Of a DNA stretch of 64,000 nt, positions 36,900 to 52,050 are shown in pieces. The stretch comes from Miscanthus floridulus (Eukaryota > Streptophyta > Magnoliopsida > Poales > Poaceae), in NCBI RefSeq assembly GCF_019320115.1, contig NC_089581.1:70390448-70454447 (forward strand), written 5' to 3'. Under the pieces are notes generated by a model. That model was not told the origin of the DNA. It saw only the letters and a program-made list of their open reading frames with translations, and searched no databases. Each line of letters starts with the position of its first letter. The first letter of the stretch is position 1. The position numbers and the translations under genes are program-made.

Positions 36900-37165
36900 A
36901 CAAAACTAAACTCGCTCTCTTTACTGAGTTGCAGTGGGAAGCTATATATACAACTCTACATATCTAATCCTAGTACACAGGCATGCCAGGCTGCCATGCT
37001 GCTACAGTGACTAGATGTGACAGCAGGACTAACTTTAGCGCCTGCCCCTGCTGTGGCTACAGTGTGGTAGGGGAGCCTTTCGACACCTGCTCCTACCATG
37101 GCTACAGTGCAGGAGAGCCCTTTCAGCGCCTGCTCCTACCGCGCGTACAGGAGGAGATTACTTTA
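36900..37165 (-). repeat. copia-1 5' LTR, distal (U3) part
   Basis: Beyond the ACAAA duplication the minus strand gives a TATA box (TATATATAGC at 36942-36950) at a sensible spacing upstream of the sequence that continues at 4296. Upstream of it lie imperfect 43-44-bp tandem copies at 37037-37080, 37081-37123 and 37124-37159, each with CCTGCyCCT and TACAG cores. The outer LTR boundary with the chitinase 3' flank was not resolved. Confidence 0.6.
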
Positions 37166-37166
37166 C

Positions 37167-37253
37167 AAAGTCCATGCTATCTACTAGTGTCTGGTATTAC
37201 TGTAAATAGTCGAAGCAAGCTAAAGTCCATGCTACGTATCTACTAGTGGCTGG
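37167..37253. repeat. short tandem duplication at the chitinase 3' end
   Basis: AAAGTCCATGCTA...TCTACTAGTGxCTGG occurs at 37167-37194 and again at 37222-37253, a period of 55 bp. The second copy contains the chitinase stop codon (37243-37245). Confidence 0.7.
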
Positions 37254-37714
37254 TGGCGTTAGCCAAGAGTGTCTGTGCTTGTGTCTCGTACTTGAACCCT
37301 TGGCTCTTAGAGTAATCCACAGCCCAGACACTACCGGAGACCGGCTCTTTGCCGAGTGCCAAGTGGTTTGCCGAGTGTTATTTTTTGGGCACTCGATAAA
37401 GATGCCTTTGCTGAGTGTTTTTTTGACCCTCGGCAAATAAACCCTTTGCCGAGTGTTTTTTTTACACTCGGCAAAGAGCTTCTTTGCCGAGTGTCTAAGA
37501 AAATTTCAAAGCATATTTTGAAATAGTAAATTAATTCAAATAAAAAAGTTTTCAACTATAAAGTTGTATAACTCATCAAGATGTATAATGTTTGTTTTGG
37601 TCTTTTCTTCATATGACAAAGTGAAAGTAAATTTGTTCATAAATCTAACATATCTCTCTTTTAGTTTATGAAACTATAAGAGAGATATGTAAGATTTGTG
37701 AATAATGTTAGAAC

Positions 37715-38265
37715 GACCATGTCGGATGAATAGATGACTAAACAACCAAAATAAACTTTGTATATCTCAAAAAGTTACGAAACTTTGTAATTGGCAACTT
37801 TTTGATTTGAAATCATCTTGTCATGCAAAACTATGTTTGAATTTCAAAAATTTAAAATTCGAACTTTTCAAACGACCTCGGATGGAAAAGCAACCAAAAT
37901 AAACTCTATAGATCTCAAAAAGTTATGAAACATTGTAGTTGGCAACTTTTTGATTTGAAATCATCTTGTCATGCAAAACTGTGTTTGAATTTTAAAAATT
38001 TTAAATTCGAACTTTTCAAATGACCTCGGATGAAAAAACAACCAAAATAAACTCCGTAGATCTCAAAAAGTTATGAAACATTGTAGTTGGCAACTTTTTG
38101 ATTTGAAATCATCTTGTCATGCAAAACTACGTTTGAATTTCAAAATTTTGAAATTCAAATTTTGTAAATGACCTCAGATGGAAAAACTTCCTAAACTAAA
38201 AGTGTAGATCTCGAAAAGTTATGAAACTTTGTAGTTTACAACTTTTTTATTTGAATTCGTTTAGG
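37715..38265. repeat. 148-bp tandem repeats inside the CACTA element
   Basis: CAACCAAAATAAACT recurs at 37743, 37891 and 38039, a spacing of exactly 148 bp. Each is followed by the same AGATCTCAAAAAGTTA and GATTTGAAATCATCTTG landmarks; a fourth, diverged copy begins near 38168. Confidence 0.85.
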
Positions 38266-38332
38266 ACCTCAAACAAGCAATTTACACTCGGTTTAGTATA
38301 ATATGTTGGGAACTAAAACGGAATCTAGACAC

Positions 38333-38415
38333 AAGTGACAGCGTGGTGTAGTGGTAGAGGAGGTTCGCGTGCAGCGGGAGGTCGCGGGTTCGAATCTCGG
38401 TGGGGGCCTCCACCG
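38333..38415 (+). other. tRNA-like sequence with A and B boxes in the CACTA element
   Basis: GTGGTGTAGTGGTAGAGG resembles a pol III A box and GGGTTCGAATCTCGG a B box, about 45 bp apart. T runs (TTTTTTCTATTTTTTTCC) follow downstream. The cloverleaf does not close properly, so it is a tRNA-derived or SINE-like relic, not a tRNA gene. Confidence 0.5.
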
Positions 38416-39556
38416 ATTAAAAAAATTCCATTTTTTCTATTTTTTTCCTATTTTTTTAGTTTTTTTTCGGTTCTAACTTTACCGAGTGTCGGGCACTCGG
38501 CAAAGGTGCCAAGTGCCCGACAAAAAAACACTCGGTAAAGACACATTTATCGACCTATTTTTTGCCGAGTGTCCTTTGTCGAGTACAGCACTCGGCAAAG
38601 CCTTTCTCAAGTGTAAATTGGGCTTTGCCGAGTGCCCCTATGACACGGTAAAGCCACTGAGTCTAGTAGTGAGACGAAGATGCCGTAGAGTTTTCCCGAC
38701 TGCAGAGTCTGGCAGGCGCTGAGGTGGTCATCGGCGCCATGGTGAAGCTGGCCAGGATGTTGCCACCGGGGTAGTTGGCCATCTGCTCGTCGAAGTAGTT
38801 CACGTACTGGTCCGCGGTTGTGCTCGTGTCGTACGCGTAGAACTGGAAGTTGATGTAGTCTATCACGCATTCACGCTAATCCCATAGCTCAACCACAGCG
38901 CCTGGTAATGGCTCTGCACGTCGGCGGCGTCGGCGAACAGCGCGATGGACGTGAACTTGATCACCCCATTGCTCTTGAGCGTCATCACCAGGCAGACAAT
39001 GCACTCGGCGAAGGTGGCCGGGTCCGCCTGGAGCTCCTCGTAGTCGATGTCGATGCCGTCCAGGCCGTACTGCTGGACGATACCGGTCAGGGAGGACACG
39101 GCATTGTCGACCCAGGAGTCGATGGAGGTGATGTTGAAGAACACCGGGCTGTCGTTCACGGTGGCGCCGCCGAGGCTGACGGCCACCCGCACGTTCGGGT
39201 TGCTCTGCTTGATGGCGGCCACCGCGGAGGGCATCAGCACCGAGTCCTGCCAGAAGATGCTAAACTGCCCGTTCGTCGGAGAAGGAGGATCGGTTGTGGT
39301 GGTGTAGTCGATGACGAAGGAGAGGATGAAGTCGAATTGGACGTCGGGGTTGATCGACACGTCGCTGAACTGCACACCGTTGAAGATGGCGCCGATGTAG
39401 TCACGGAAGAGGTTGGAGTTTGCTGCGCTGGTCGTTGGGGCATGGAGGGCGATAACAAGGGCAGCATCTGGGAGAAGAACGGCTGCAATGAGCTTTGAGG
39501 AGCCCATTGCTGGCACTTGGTAGCTTTTCTTTTCTAGAAGACAACCGGTTTGCACT

Positions 39557-39849
39557 TGTTGAGATAAGTCCTGAGTTTCCTAACTATAGCAGGTAGAGGC
39601 GGTTAGCGCCATTAGCGGCCACGCAAGGATTGCGGCATGTCCCAGGTGGTTGGGATGGCAACTGCCTATCACGAACATGCCGGGATTAGCTCGGTCATTT
39701 GTTTCCATATAATCATGCATGTACTTCCTTTAAATAAAGAGAACAAGCAACAGAAAATGTTGCCGCTTCGCGGCACCAATTCGCGTGTGTCTACTTCGTG
39801 TTCGCGTGTGTATTGTCTTCCTCCTCTCGCCGAGCTCGGGATCCTGACA
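39557..39849 (+). repeat. copia-2 5' LTR
   Basis: 293 bp, TGTTGAG...CTGACA. It lies 50 bp upstream of the chitinase ATG on the opposite strand. TTTAAATAAAG near 39730 is a possible promoter or processing signal. Confidence 0.95.
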
Positions 39850-39880
39850 TTTGGTACTAGAGCCAGGACCCGACGTCGCC

Positions 39881-41430
39881 ATGTCGCACTCACCATCCAA
39901 GAAGCTGCTGACTGGTGACGCCTCCGACGAGAAGAAAGTCCAGCCATCGAAATCGCCGCCACGTCACCGTGGCCGCTCTCACAGCCGCCGCTCGCGCAAC
40001 CGGGACGCTGGGTCGCGCGTCGTCGAGCGCATCATTGAGCGACCATCGGTGAACGTCGCATGGCCGATGCTGACCCGGACAAACTATCTAGAATGGGCCC
40101 TGGTCATGGAGGTGAACTTCCAGACCCTCAGAGTCTAGGACGTCGTCCACCATGGCATCGCCGAGGACCCCGACGAAGATGAGTACCACGACGTCCGACA
40201 GGCGATGGCTGGGCTTCTGCGCTCGATGCCCTCCGAGCTCTGGAGCACCCTCGCCGTCAAGCGCACAGTGAAAGAGGCGTGGGACGCAGTCAAGAACTTG
40301 CGGATCGACGACGAACGCGCTCGCGATGCCAGCGCGCAGCAGCTTCGTCGGGAATTCGGAAACCTCTCCTTCAAGGAAGGGGAGAGCATCAACGAGTTCG
40401 GCATCCGCATCACCGCGCTCGCCACCAACCTCCGCTTCCTCGGCGACAACATCACCGACACCGAGGTAGTGAAGAAGTTGCTGCAAGTGGTCCCTGAAAG
40501 GTTGAACCAAGCTGTTGTCTCCCTCGAGATGTTCCTTGATCTAAACAAGGTCACCATCGAGGAGGTGGTCGGATGGCTGCGCGTGTTCAAGGAGCGCACC
40601 AAGCCTAAGCAGGTCACGGACGCCATGGGGCGTTTGATGCTCTACGAGGAAGACTGGGAAGCCCAACGCAAGGCACGCCGTGAGCAGGAGAACTTTGGTG
40701 GCGGCTCCAGCTCCAACAACCGCGGGAAGCGCCGTGGGCGCGAACGTGGACGCAGCGTTGCAGGATCCTCGTCGTGCAATGGCCGCGACGGCCAGATCGC
40801 GGGCCCTAGAAACGCTGGTGGCGGGAAGCCACTACCTGGTACTCTCTGCCACAACTGCGGCAAAAGTGGCCACTGGGCCAAGGAGTGCCGTGGGAAGAAG
40901 AAGGGCGCGGCCCATGTCGCGCAGGCCGAAGAAGAAGGGGCGCTGATGTACATCGCCGCGGAAGCTGAGGCCCGTGTTCACCTCATCGAATGGAAGGTTT
41001 GCCTCCATCTTAGCGAGGAGGAGAAGGAGGCCGTGGGGCCTCGCCGCTGGGTGCTTGACACTGGCACGACGAACCACATGACAGGGTCATGGTCTGTCTT
41101 CGCTGAGCTCAACACCGGTGTCGCCGGAACTGTCAAGTTCGGTGACAGATCGGTGGTCGCCATCGAGGGAAAGGGCACCATCCTCTTCGCTTGTAAGAAC
41201 GGGGAACACCGTCGCCTCGACGGTGTCTACTACATCCCGCGCCTCACCACCAACATCGTCAGCCTAGGGCAGATGGATGAGGACGGCTTCAAGGTCGACA
41301 TCGAGTCCGGGATCCTGCGCCTCTACGACTTGCAGCGACAACTCCTCGCCAAGGTGCATCGCTCGGCGTGTCGGCTATACTACCTCGACATGAATATCGT
41401 CTCGCCGGTGTGTCTCACAGCTCACGCTGG
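39881..41430 (+). pseudogene. copia-2 gag and protease
   Basis: From ATG 39881 a basic, Ser/Arg-rich leader leads to NVAWPMLTRTNYLEWALVMEV. An in-frame TAG (40136-40138) falls where related gags have Trp. The frame continues to 41467 with UBN2-type helices (WDAVKNLRIDDERARDASAQ), a Gly/Arg-rich stretch and an intact CCHC knuckle CHNCGKSGHWAKEC near 40851. The protease motif WVLDTGTTNHMTG is near 41050. Apart from the TAG the chain is complete until a frameshift near 41430. Confidence 0.9.
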
Positions 41431-44220
41431 CATGAGAGGTATGGGCACCTCAATTTCCAGGCGCTGAGGAAGCTGGGGCACGACGAGCTCGTGCGTGGAC
41501 TGCCGGTGATTGATCATGTAGATCAAGTCTGCGAAGATTGTGTGCTGGCAAAGCAGAAACGCACCTCGTTCCCGCAAGCCGCAAAGTTCCGAGTGGAGGA
41601 GAAGCTTGAACTTGTCCATGGCGATTTATGTGGACCGATCACGCCGTCAACACCAGCTGGGAACGCCTACTTCCTGCTGCTGGTAGATGATATGAGTCGC
41701 TATATGTGGCTCACACTCTTGCGGTCCAAGGCAGACGCGCCGGCGGTGATCATGGAGTTCCAGGCCTGCGTCGAGCGAGAGACGGGCAAGAAGCTGAAGG
41801 TTCTACGAACTAACAATGGAGGTGAATTTACCTCGGTCGAATTCGCTGAGTATTGTGCAGGTGAAGGTGTCCAGCGTCATTTCTCGGCTCCCTACTCGCC
41901 GTAGCAAAATGGCATAGTAGAGCGCCAGAATCAGATGATCGTGGGGACGGCAAGAAGCATCATGCGCGCGTGTGGTGTGCCCAGACACTTCTGGGGGGAG
42001 GCGGTGCACACCGCAGTGTACCTCCTCAACCGGGCACCGATGGCCGCACTCAACGGGAAGACCTCCTACCAGGCGTGGTATGGGAAGCAACCCCTCGTGC
42101 ACTTTCTGAAAGTGTTCGGATGCATCGCCTACATCAAGCGTCTTCGTCCGCACCTCACCAAGCTCGACGACCGCGGCCAGAAGGTCGTCTTCATCGGCTA
42201 CCAGAGCAGGTCTAAAGCATATTGCTTCTACGACCCCACGACGGAACGAGTCCACATCTCGCGCGACGCGATCTTTGACGAAAGCGCACGCTGGGACTAG
42301 GCAGACACCTCCATCGACCTCGACCTAGAGCCCTTCACCATCGAGGAGGAGTATGAACTCCAGCATCGTACTACTGGCGTACTACCGTTGGATGCGTCAC
42401 TGTCGGCACCTGCGACACCGTCCACCGCCCAGAAGTCCTTTGCACCTGCTACATCATCTGTACCAGCTACATCCACCGATACACCATCGCCACGTACTCC
42501 GATCGCTCCCACAGGGATGCAGGTTGAGTTTGCGACGCCTCTCAGCGATGATCCCCACCTCGACGCTGATGATGACGAGGACGTGGAGCATAGGTACAGG
42601 AGGCTGGACAATATCCTCAGAACGGATACCGTTCTAGGTCTGGCAAACTGCGACGTCGTTGAAGCTGAACTCCATGCAGTCAGCATGGAGGAGCCCAGGT
42701 CGCTGAAAGAAGCCGACGGTGACCCCAACTGGGTTGTTGCGATGGAGGAGGAGATGAAGTCGATCCGTGACAATGAAACTTGGTCGCTGGTGGAGCTTCC
42801 ATGAGGACACCGCGCCATCGGGCTCAAATGGGTGTATAAAGTCAAGCGCAATGAGAACGGGAATATCGCCAAGTACAAGGCCCGCCTCGTCGCCAAGAGG
42901 TACGTACAGCGTCCCGGCATCGACTTTGAAGAGGTGTTCGCCCCCGTTGCCCGGCTGGAGTCAGTGCGACTGTTGCTCGCCATCGTAGCGCATTTCAGCT
43001 GGGGCGTCCATCACATGGATGTGAAATCGGCGTTCTTGAACGGGGAGCTCCAGGAGGAAGTGTACGTTCAGCAACCTCCTGGCTTCGTCGACGACAAGTA
43101 CAAGTACAAGGTGCTCCGGCTTCACAAGGCGTTATATGGACTTCGCCAAACTCCGCGCGCCTGGAACTAGAAGCTCGATGCCAAGCTGTTATCGCTCGGG
43201 TTCACGCGCTGTGTTGACGAGCACGGGATGTATACCCGTGGCGAAGGAGGAGGACGCCTGATCGTGGGCGTGTACGTCGACGACCTAATTATCACAGGTG
43301 GTGATGCAGGTGCCATGGCGAAGTTCAAGATGCAGATGCGGAACATCTTCCGCATGAGTGATCTTGGGCTCCTCTCCTATTACCTTAGCCTCGAGGTCAC
43401 CCAGGGAGCTCAAGGGATCATGCTCCGCCAAAGTGCCTACGCCACCAAGATTCTTGAGAAGGCGGGGCTGGCTGGATGCAATGCCAGCGTCACACCCATG
43501 GAGATGAGGCTGAAGCTGTTGAAGGAGGGTACGACGTCGAGCGTGGACGCCACCGAGTACCGCAGCCTTATTGGCAGCTTGAGGTACTTGTGCAACTCCA
43601 GGCCGGACCTGGCGTACTCGGTGGGTTACCTCAGCAGGTTCATGGAGGCGCCACGGCAAGAGCATCTCGCAGCTGTCAAGCGAGTCCTCCGCTATGTTGC
43701 GGGCACGGTGCACTGGGGTCTGCACTACCACCCGGGAGGAGGCAGGGACACCGCGCCACACCTAATGGGCTATTCCGACAGCGACTTGGCAGGAGATGTC
43801 AATGACAGGAAAAGCACCAGCTTCCTCGCCGGCGGGCCGATTGCATGGCAGTCGGCGAAGCAAAAGGTGGTCGCACTATCCTCTTGCGAGGCGGAATACA
43901 TTGCGGCTGCTGGAGCTGCATGTGAAGGGGTTTGGCTGGCTCGGCTGCTGGCTGAACTCATCGGAGGAGCTGTCATCGCGCCCAAGCTCAAGGTGGACAA
44001 CAAGTCCGCCATCGCACTGATGAAGAATCCTGTGCACCATGACCGGAGTAAGCACATAGATGTGAAGTTTCATTTCATCCGGGAATGCTGTGACAGGAAG
44101 CTGATCGACGTCGAGTTCGTTGGCACTGAGCTGCAGTTGAGTGACATTCTCACGAAGGCACTCGGACGCAGTCGGTTTCATGAACTCCGTGACGGGATCG
44201 GCATGAAAATTTTAATTTAG
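41430..44220 (+). pseudogene. copia-2 pol: integrase, reverse transcriptase, RNase H
   Basis: One frame runs from 41368 to 44220, broken only by TAG at 41902, 42298 and 43168 and TGA at 42802. The integrase zinc region (HERYGHLNF ... CEDC) and core follow; the second catalytic Asp is replaced by Asn (LRTNNGGEF), while the Glu in the QNGIVERQ region is kept. RT carries [25 protein letters not shown] and intact YVDDL at 43273-43287. RNase H carries GYSDSDLAGD, SSCEAEYIAA and DNKSAIALMKNP. The C-terminus ends 24 bp before the 3' LTR. Confidence 0.93.
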
Positions 44221-44244
44221 TTGCTCTAGGACTTAGGAGGAGAT

Positions 44245-44537
44245 TGTTGAGATAAGTCCTGAGTTTCCTAACTATAGCAGGTAGAGGCGGTTAGCGCCAT
44301 TAGCGGCCACGCAAGGATTGCGGCATGTCCCAGGTGGTTGGGATGGCAACTGCCTATCACGAATATGCCGGGATTAGCTCGGTCATATGTTTCCATATAA
44401 TCATGCATGTACTTCCTTTAAATAAAGAGAACAAGCAACAGAAAACGCTGCCGCTTCGCAGCACCAATTCGCGTGTGTCTACTTCGTGTTCACGTGTGTA
44501 TTGTCTTCCTCCTCTCGCCGAGCTCAGGATCCTGACA
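44245..44537 (+). repeat. copia-2 3' LTR
   Basis: 293 bp, seven differences from the 5' LTR, six of them transitions. Confidence 0.95.
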
Positions 44538-44542
44538 GCACT

Positions 44543-46160
44543 GCTGCTTGCAAGAAGGATCCTGTATCTATAGATTGTCTTGCACTAATTACAATAAGAA
44601 TTTTATTCTTTTTCAAACTGAAAACAAATGATTCTTAAGGTTGAATGGACTTTCCTAGCTCTCATCTCATCTATGTCAGGGCTGAAACTGAATGTTGCAG
44701 TCATTGGATACGGACGAGGATACAGTAGCACTTGGTGTTACTTGCTGGCGCACCTCCAGAAGATCCAATAGCAGCCAGGACTAGGTACATAATGCAACAT
44801 AAAGTTGACTTCCAGGCCAAATACAGAATCATTTGTTTTCAGATGATAAGCAGGCTTTTGTTTGCGGATCTTAGGGAACGTACAAGGAAAAAACTGCCTT
44901 TCTTGTATGCTCTAGTTGCGCAGTTTGCGGATGCATGTTGTGGGGCTTAACTTTGTATCCTTGACTTTCTCTGCTCTTGTTAGTTACATAAAGTCGGACT
45001 ATTCCAATGCATCACCCGTGAACCCTACAAGGTTGGGTCAACACAGGTCCAAGAATTAGGCTTGTCTAGGGGTAGAGGTTGCAAGGAGCTTAGCAATTTT
45101 ATTGAATGATTGGACGTATGCCTAGGCCACCAAGTTTGAGTTCTCTTCGATTTGAATTTAGGTGCTACTTTCTTCTCAATATAAAGTCTCATAGGTTGGT
45201 CGTCTAGTTTGTGCTCCTCCGGTTGGTCTATATGTGATAGAGATTCTACTTTTAGGCTACCAACTCTGACTCGGAAGGAGAAAAATAATACATTGAAAAG
45301 GAATGATAACATCATTCAAACAAATAATGCATTTATGCACGAAGTATGCAATAAACTGAATCTATAATAGCAGCAAAACTGATCGGAAGAAACATCACTT
45401 ACCTAAGAGTGACCTTAGCATGGTTGCCTCACTACATAAAGAGCAACTAACATTGTCGAAGTTTATTTATATTGTTGTATTTGCCATAAAAAGCCTACCA
45501 ATTTGCAAGGACGCTTCTTTTTTGGCTTAAATCCCATGCATATGTTAAAAAATCTGAGAGAGAACTTCATATCATTATCACATTTGAAGCAATCTTATTA
45601 TTACTAATTAGAGGCTTTAACGGAGGCTTTGTTAGAATAATTTTCATAAGATGCGGTAGTAAAAAAAAATCTACATATTCTCACAATAAGAAAACAAAGT
45701 AACCTCTACATTTGCATTCTTACCTATATATGTCGTTATGAAAAAAAATAAAGTAACACATTTTAATTTGTATAAATTATCCATCTTAGTCATCATAAAT
45801 AATAAAAAAAATCTCTCTTAAATCTACATATAAATACTAATATAAATTATCATGACAAATAATTTAATATCCATAAAGTATGTTATACATATTTCTAAAT
45901 TACACACTTCTACAACTATAAAGTTAAAAATAAGTATAATGCTAGAAAGTTTTAGATCTCATCAAAAACTATATTTTTTTAAAAAAAATTATCTCCATAT
46001 GACCTTATATAAAATATATTTTTTTTCTAAAATAAGAGGAGTCTTGTCAACGGACCAATAGAAATGGCATGACACAATTTTCATGCAAAGTATACGCTGG
46101 TATCTGGCGCGTTTTAGCGTGACACACCTTACCATGTATATGGCGTGGTATGGCAGTGTG
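44543..46160. other. intergenic region between chitinase and GCN5
   Basis: The first part should be the displaced chitinase promoter: minus-strand CTATAGATAC at 44565-44575 is a TATA-like box about 30 bp from the copia insertion point. Frames at 44732-44950 (plus) and 45025-45315 (minus) are short and unrecognised. From 45440 the sequence is AT-rich with A and T runs and no gene visible. Confidence 0.5.
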
Positions 46161-46163
46161 ATT

Positions 46164-46300
46164 TTCAGCCGGTTTCGTTTTGTCGTAAATGATCTTACTG
46201 CTGGCTGGTTTGGCTAGTTTGGTATGAGAGAAAAATACTGTTCTAGCTTATAATCTACGATCGTATGTGATCGTATAAGCCCAGCCGAACAGGCTGTTTG
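46164..46300. mobile_element. hAT-like MITE upstream of GCN5
   Basis: Contains TTTCAGCCGG...TTTGTCGTAAATGATC at one side and CTACGATCGTATGTGATCG...CAGCCGAACAGGCTG at the other, with GAGAGAAAAATACTG between, a combination common in grass MITEs of this type. Exact ends and duplication were not resolved. Confidence 0.5.
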
Positions 46301-46419
46301 TCAACACTATGTTACCGTTGTTAGAATTAAAAATGAAAGTTGTGTTGGTTATTTTTAAATGTGATTAAATAAAAATGTTGATGGGTCCCAAATGCAGTGA
46401 CAAGGTCCAATTTCTGCAT

Positions 46420-46585
46420 GTCCCACGGGTCAGTGAGACAACCGATGTCCAAACTCGGAAGCACATCCTTCTCTCCCCTCTTCTCGCACCGCGAACAAGC
46501 GGAACACCTCGGAAGCTTCCGCTCCCAGATCTCCCGAAGAACCCTAACCCCCCAACCTTCTAGAACCTCCCCCCTCTTCTCCCGC
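46420..46585 (+). promoter_or_regulatory. GCN5 core promoter and 5' leader
   Basis: No TATA box is evident. A pyrimidine patch (CCTTCTCTCCCCTCTTCTC, about 46468-46487) and a telo-box-like GAACCCTAACC (46538-46548) precede the ATG at 46586. Both are frequent in TATA-less plant housekeeping promoters. The transcription start is not determined. Confidence 0.45.
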
Positions 46586-51310
<4,725 letters not shown>

Positions 51311-52050
51311 ACTGGCATGGGCTCACTGGACATTGTTGTCGCATGTTGTAAAATTATTAAGTTGTATCTGATATGGTTGTCGCCTTGCTGAATGTTCCGC
51401 ACGGCTATGAACTTTTAGTTTAGCATGCTCTCTTTATTTTAACCAGGAGGGACACTGATTTTTACATATTGGGGCTCAACCTGGCGGGCCTACTAATATA
51501 GATTGAGGAGATTATGTAGTTTCTAGCACCTTATGGGTAAAGATGTTTTCCAGCATCGTTGGAGAAGTAGTACAAGTTATAACCTACTCAGCATTTTGTA
51601 CTCTTTTCTATTCTAAAATGTAAGTTGTTTTGGCTTTTGTAGATATGCAGCTTTTACTATGACCCGGTCCGCTGAGGCTTCAAGCCGCTACAGCTGCCTA
51701 CATTTGGTTGCCCTTGTCAAGACTGTAGCATGAACTAGAAGCCTTGCAGCCGCGGTGGTTTAAATCTGCAGCGAATGGCCATATATATATATATATATAT
51801 ATATAACCTATATTTCGTTATGACTTACAATTTGGAACGGAGAGAGTAGACTGTTAAAGAAAACCTCAAGTAAGATGTGAAGTCATGAATTAAGGCATCA
51901 TAGCTGATTAGGTAAAAGGGTTTCATTCTAATTCAGAACATTAGAATCAAGTCTGCATAAAAGGGCACAGTGTCGTACTCTAATCCAAATTATAAGATAT
52001 TTTGTTTTTTCTAGATATATAGCTTTTGCTATGTGTTTAGATGTACACTG
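51311..52050. other. GCN5 3' untranslated region and MITE remnants
   Basis: The first few hundred bases are presumably 3' UTR. A pure (AT)n microsatellite lies at 51781-51805, followed by a Stowaway end (TTACAATTTGGAACGGAGAG near 51825). Two related MITE pieces occur near 51610-51660 and 51980-52040 (both with TTTTGTAGATAT- or TTTCTAGATAT-like cores then GCAGCTTTT/AGCTTTTGC). No gene is visible. Confidence 0.55.

Larger units (their letters stand above)
37329..38671. mobile_element. non-autonomous CACTA (En/Spm) transposon, 1,343 bp
   Basis: The ends are CACTACCGGAGACCGG and, inverted, CACTACTAGACTCAG. A 3-bp duplication AGA flanks it (37326-37328 and 38672-38674). Subterminal copies of TTTGCCGAGTG and its complement cluster at both ends, as in grass CACTA families. 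No transposase frame exists; the interior is tandem repeats and a tRNA-like segment. It splits the chitinase coding frame cleanly, and removing one AGA restores phase at that point. Confidence 0.93.
37243..39507 (-). pseudogene. GH18 class III-like chitinase pseudogene interrupted by CACTA
   Basis: The start codon is at 39507, followed by a hydrophobic signal peptide ([20 protein letters not shown]). The GH18 chain then has VRVAVSLGG and the catalytic motif DGIDIDYE at about residues 150-157 with all acidic residues. An imperfect 8-bp tandem repeat TCACGCAT/TCACGCTA (38863-38878) shifts the frame before [14 protein letters not shown] second shift lies near 38727-38745. The CACTA insertion at 37329-38671 falls within GIFV|WAV. 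The C-terminus (FKYETQAQTLLANATSH) lies at 37243-37325. The enzyme would hydrolyse chitin as a secreted defence protein; this copy cannot encode it intact. Confidence 0.85.
39557..44537 (+). mobile_element. complete copia retrotransposon copia-2 (4,981 bp)
   Basis: Two 293-bp LTRs (39557-39849 and 44245-44537) both run from TGTTGAG to CTGACA, with a 5-bp duplication GCACT on either side (39552-39556 and 44538-44542). The primer site is TGGTACTAGAGCC at 39852-39864 and the purine tract AGGAGGAGAT is just before 44245. The LTRs differ at seven positions (2.4%), which implies insertion about one million years ago at a rate of 1.3e-8 per site per year (inference). All copia domains are present in order. 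Confidence 0.96.

Noticed and set aside
37715..38265. CRISPR-like regular array
   Set aside because: The repeats are 148-bp adjoining tandem units in a plant transposon, with no short repeat/unique spacer pattern.
38333..38415. Functional tRNA gene
   Set aside because: A and B boxes are present, but the acceptor and T stems do not pair well and no clear anticodon arm is formed.
38908..39498. 196-codon plus-strand open frame over the chitinase
   Set aside because: It is the antisense shadow of the GC-rich GH18 coding strand; the His/Gly/Asp-rich product has no motif, whereas the minus strand has a signal peptide and DGIDIDYE.
40088..40626. Minus-strand frames over copia-2 gag
   Set aside because: Antisense shadows; the plus strand carries the gag motifs and the CCHC knuckle in phase with pol.
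44732..44950. 72-codon plus-strand frame in the intergenic region
   Set aside because: No recognised motif, no splice or promoter context; kept only as unassigned sequence.
51781..51805. (AT)n tract as an origin or regulatory site
   Set aside because: A simple microsatellite next to a Stowaway remnant explains it.
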